DNA from: RGIG3513 sp045658985
GTDB lineage: Bacteria > Bacillota > Clostridia > Oscillospirales > Butyricicoccaceae
Assembly: GCA_045658985.1 (NCBI GenBank)
Contig: JAZOWC010000060.1
Span: forward strand, 1 to 6,001
DNA length: 6,001 nt
Reading direction: 5' to 3'
Shown: in pieces, positions 4,584 through 6,001 of the stretch
Layout: every line of letters begins with the position of its first letter
Numbering within the stretch: position 1 is the stretch's first letter
The notes under the pieces: generated by a model
The model's input: the letters and a program-made list of their open reading frames with translations, nothing else
Database searches by the model: none
Told to the model about the DNA's origin: nothing
Translations under genes and position numbers: made by a program

Positions 4584-5288
4584 TTATTCTCCCTTCACAA
4601 ACTCGTTGATGTATCTTCTGTAGGCGGCCACGGGGTCTTCTGCTTTGGTGATAGGTCTGCCTACAACTATGTAGTCGGAGCCAAGCTCGCGGGCTTTGGC
4701 GGGGGTGGTGACACGGCTCTGGTCACCCTTGTCACCGTCGGCAAATCTGACGCCGGGGGTGACGGTAAGGAACTCTGCGCCGCAGTTTGCGTGGACTGTG
4801 CCTGCCTCCAGAGGGGAGCAGACGACGCCGTCGAGGCCTGCTTTTGCGGCATTGCGGGCATAGTGTGCAACGACTTCCTCGATAGGCTGCTCGATGAGCA
4901 GATCCTGAGTCATGGCCTCCTGAGAGGTGGAAGTCAGCTGGGTGACGGCGATCAGCAGGGGACGGGTGCCGTCGGCGCGGGTGAGGCCCTCGATTGCGGC
5001 CTCCATCATGGCAACGGTGCCGCCTGCGTGGAGGTTGGTGATGTCAACGTCCAGATCGCGGAGGACAGCCATAGCAGACTTGACGGTGTTGGGGATATCG
5101 TGGAGCTTGAGGTCGAGGAAAATCTTGTGGCCGCGCTCTTTGATCTCGCGGACGATAGAGGGGCCCTCGGCATAAAACAGCTCCATACCGATCTTGACAA
5201 AGGGTTTTTCTTCGGTGAACTTGTCGAGAAAGCTCATTACGTGAGCTTTAGAGGGAAAATCCAGTGCGATAATTACGTCTTTTGCCAT
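4584..5288 (-). CDS. pyrF: Orotidine 5'-phosphate decarboxylase
   Basis: 234 residues, typical for the short bacterial group. It decarboxylates OMP to UMP, the last step of the de novo pathway. The TIM-barrel signature is complete: ALDF with Asp10, Lys32 in VKIGME, and the catalytic cluster DLKLHDIPNT with Asp59, Lys61 and Asp64. The phosphate and pyrimidine contacts are present as VTPGVR (176-181), Gln190-Ser-Arg192 and VGRPIT (209-214, Arg211). The ATG shares one base with the pyrD stop (TGATG). A strong GGAGGTG (5296-5302 on the minus strand) sits 7 nt upstream inside pyrD. It is followed 4 nt later by pyrE, as often seen for these two sequential enzymes. Confidence 0.98.
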   Translation of the reverse strand: MAKDVIIALDFPSKAHVMSFLDKFTEEKPFVKIGMELFYAEGPSIVREIKERGHKIFLDLKLHDIPNTVKSAMAVLRDLDVDITNLHAGGTVAMMEAAIEGLTRADGTRPLLIAVTQLTSTSQEAMTQDLLIEQPIEEVVAHYARNAAKAGLDGVVCSPLEAGTVHANCGAEFLTVTPGVRFADGDKGDQSRVTTPAKARELGSDYIVVGRPITKAEDPVAAYRRYINEFVKGE

Positions 5289-6001
5289 CAGTGGGCACCT
5301 CCTATTATATCCGAAAGATTATCTATACGCAGTCTCTGCATTTCGCGGGGGAGATCCTCGATGATCTTTTTGCAGGCGTAGGGGTCGACTAAGTTGGCGG
5401 CGCCGACCTGCACGGCGGTAGCGCCTGCCAGCATCATCTCGATAACGTCGCTGCTTGAGCTGACGCCGCCCATACCGATTATGGGGATCTTGACGGCGTT
5501 GTACACCTGATATACGCATCTCAGGGCAACGGGGAACACCGCAGGGCCACTGAGTCCGCCTGTGGTGTTGGCAAGCAGGGGCTTGCGCTTTTTGAGGTCG
5601 ATACGCATACCAAGCAGGGTATTGATCAGGCTGACACCGTCGGCGCCTGCACTCTCGCAGGCTTTGGCGATCTCGGCGATATTGGTGACGTTGGGGGTCA
5701 GCTTCATGATAACCGGCTTGGTTGTCACGGCCTTGACGGCTTTTGTGACCTCCTCGGCGGCTTTGGGGTCTGCGCCGAAGCTCATTCCGCCGTTATGCAC
5801 GTTTGGGCAGCTGATGTTGACCTCGATGAAGGCAACCTGCTCCTCGCTGTCGATCTTGCGGCAGGCGGTAGTATAGTCATCCAGCGAAAAACCGCTGATG
5901 TTGGCCATAATAGGCTTGTTGAAGCAGGCGCGGAGCTTGGGCAGCTCCTCTGCGATTACCTTGTCGATGCCGGGGTTCTGCAGACCGACCGAGTTGAGCA
6001 T
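5288..6001 (-). CDS. pyrD: Dihydroorotate dehydrogenase, class 1B catalytic subunit, 5' end outside window
   Basis: The 237 residues visible are the C-terminal three quarters of a protein of about 300. The ATG at the right edge (5999-6001) encodes an internal Met: the sequence begins MLNSVGLQNPG, normally found about 65-70 residues in. The enzyme oxidises dihydroorotate to orotate using FMN. Visible marks are VNISCPNV with the class 1 catalytic Cys (65th visible residue), SLINTLLGMRIDLK, ANTTGGLSGPAV, and the FMN-phosphate region IPIIGMGGVSSSSDV plus AVQVGAANL. The match to the Lactococcus lactis PyrDB pattern, recalled from memory, places it in class 1B, which works with the iron-sulfur flavoprotein PyrK and NAD. 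PyrK is not in the window and would be expected just upstream. Its TGA overlaps the pyrF ATG by one base. Confidence 0.95.
   Translation of the reverse strand: MLNSVGLQNPGIDKVIAEELPKLRACFNKPIMANISGFSLDDYTTACRKIDSEEQVAFIEVNISCPNVHNGGMSFGADPKAAEEVTKAVKAVTTKPVIMKLTPNVTNIAEIAKACESAGADGVSLINTLLGMRIDLKKRKPLLANTTGGLSGPAVFPVALRCVYQVYNAVKIPIIGMGGVSSSSDVIEMMLAGATAVQVGAANLVDPYACKKIIEDLPREMQRLRIDNLSDIIGGAH

Noticed and set aside
3162..5381. Long plus-strand open frames opposite the pyr genes (3162-4127, 3947-4582, 4482-5381)
   Set aside because: They lie antisense to pyrB, pyrE, pyrF and pyrD, whose motifs are complete. They lack ribosome binding sites and give Gly/Ala/Val-rich translations typical of the reverse strand of biased codons.
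5999..6001. Start codon of pyrD
   Set aside because: The sequence following it (LNSVGLQNPG) is internal in the family, so the real start lies outside the window.

Overview
The window looks like chromosomal DNA of a gut-type Firmicute (class Clostridia, possibly Oscillospiraceae/Ruminococcaceae). That placement is inference. It rests on strong AGGAGG-type ribosome binding sites, a class 1B dihydroorotate dehydrogenase, a separate PyrI subunit, short prepilins of a kind common in uncultured gut Clostridia, and an intergenic region packed with GC-rich palindromic repeats. No 16S or other taxonomic marker is present.

Left part (1-1700, + strand): two tandem genes for type IV pilin-like proteins. 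The first (29-1219) fuses a prepilin N-terminus to a long C-terminal region with about eight short Gly/Asn-rich beta-strand repeats, probably a right-handed beta-helix. The second (1241-1648) is a small 135-residue prepilin. They share an identical 27-residue processing site and transmembrane/assembly helix, encoded by DNA that differs only at third codon positions. A strong intrinsic terminator (1667-1698) ends the unit. No pilus assembly ATPase, prepilin peptidase or platform protein is in the window.

Middle part (1700-2575): no credible gene. It is an island of interspersed palindromic elements: at least four hairpins ending in CCCCTAC (two containing an exact 27-bp repeat), a CCACCTCATCC element present once intact and once broken up, and at least eight perfect hairpins whose loops are exactly 3 nt. 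The island lies between the terminators of two convergent transcription units.

Right part (2576-6001, - strand): the distal end of a pyrimidine biosynthesis operon, transcribed right to left as pyrD (truncated by the window edge) - pyrF - pyrE - pyrB - pyrI, then an intrinsic terminator at 2576-2604. The genes overlap by 1, 1 and 4 nt or are 4 nt apart, which suggests translational coupling. Together they cover aspartate carbamoyltransferase (catalytic and regulatory chains), dihydroorotate to orotate (PyrD), orotate to OMP (PyrE) and OMP to UMP (PyrF). Dihydroorotase (pyrC), carbamoyl-phosphate synthase and PyrK are not in the window. The operon promoter and any attenuator lie beyond the right edge.
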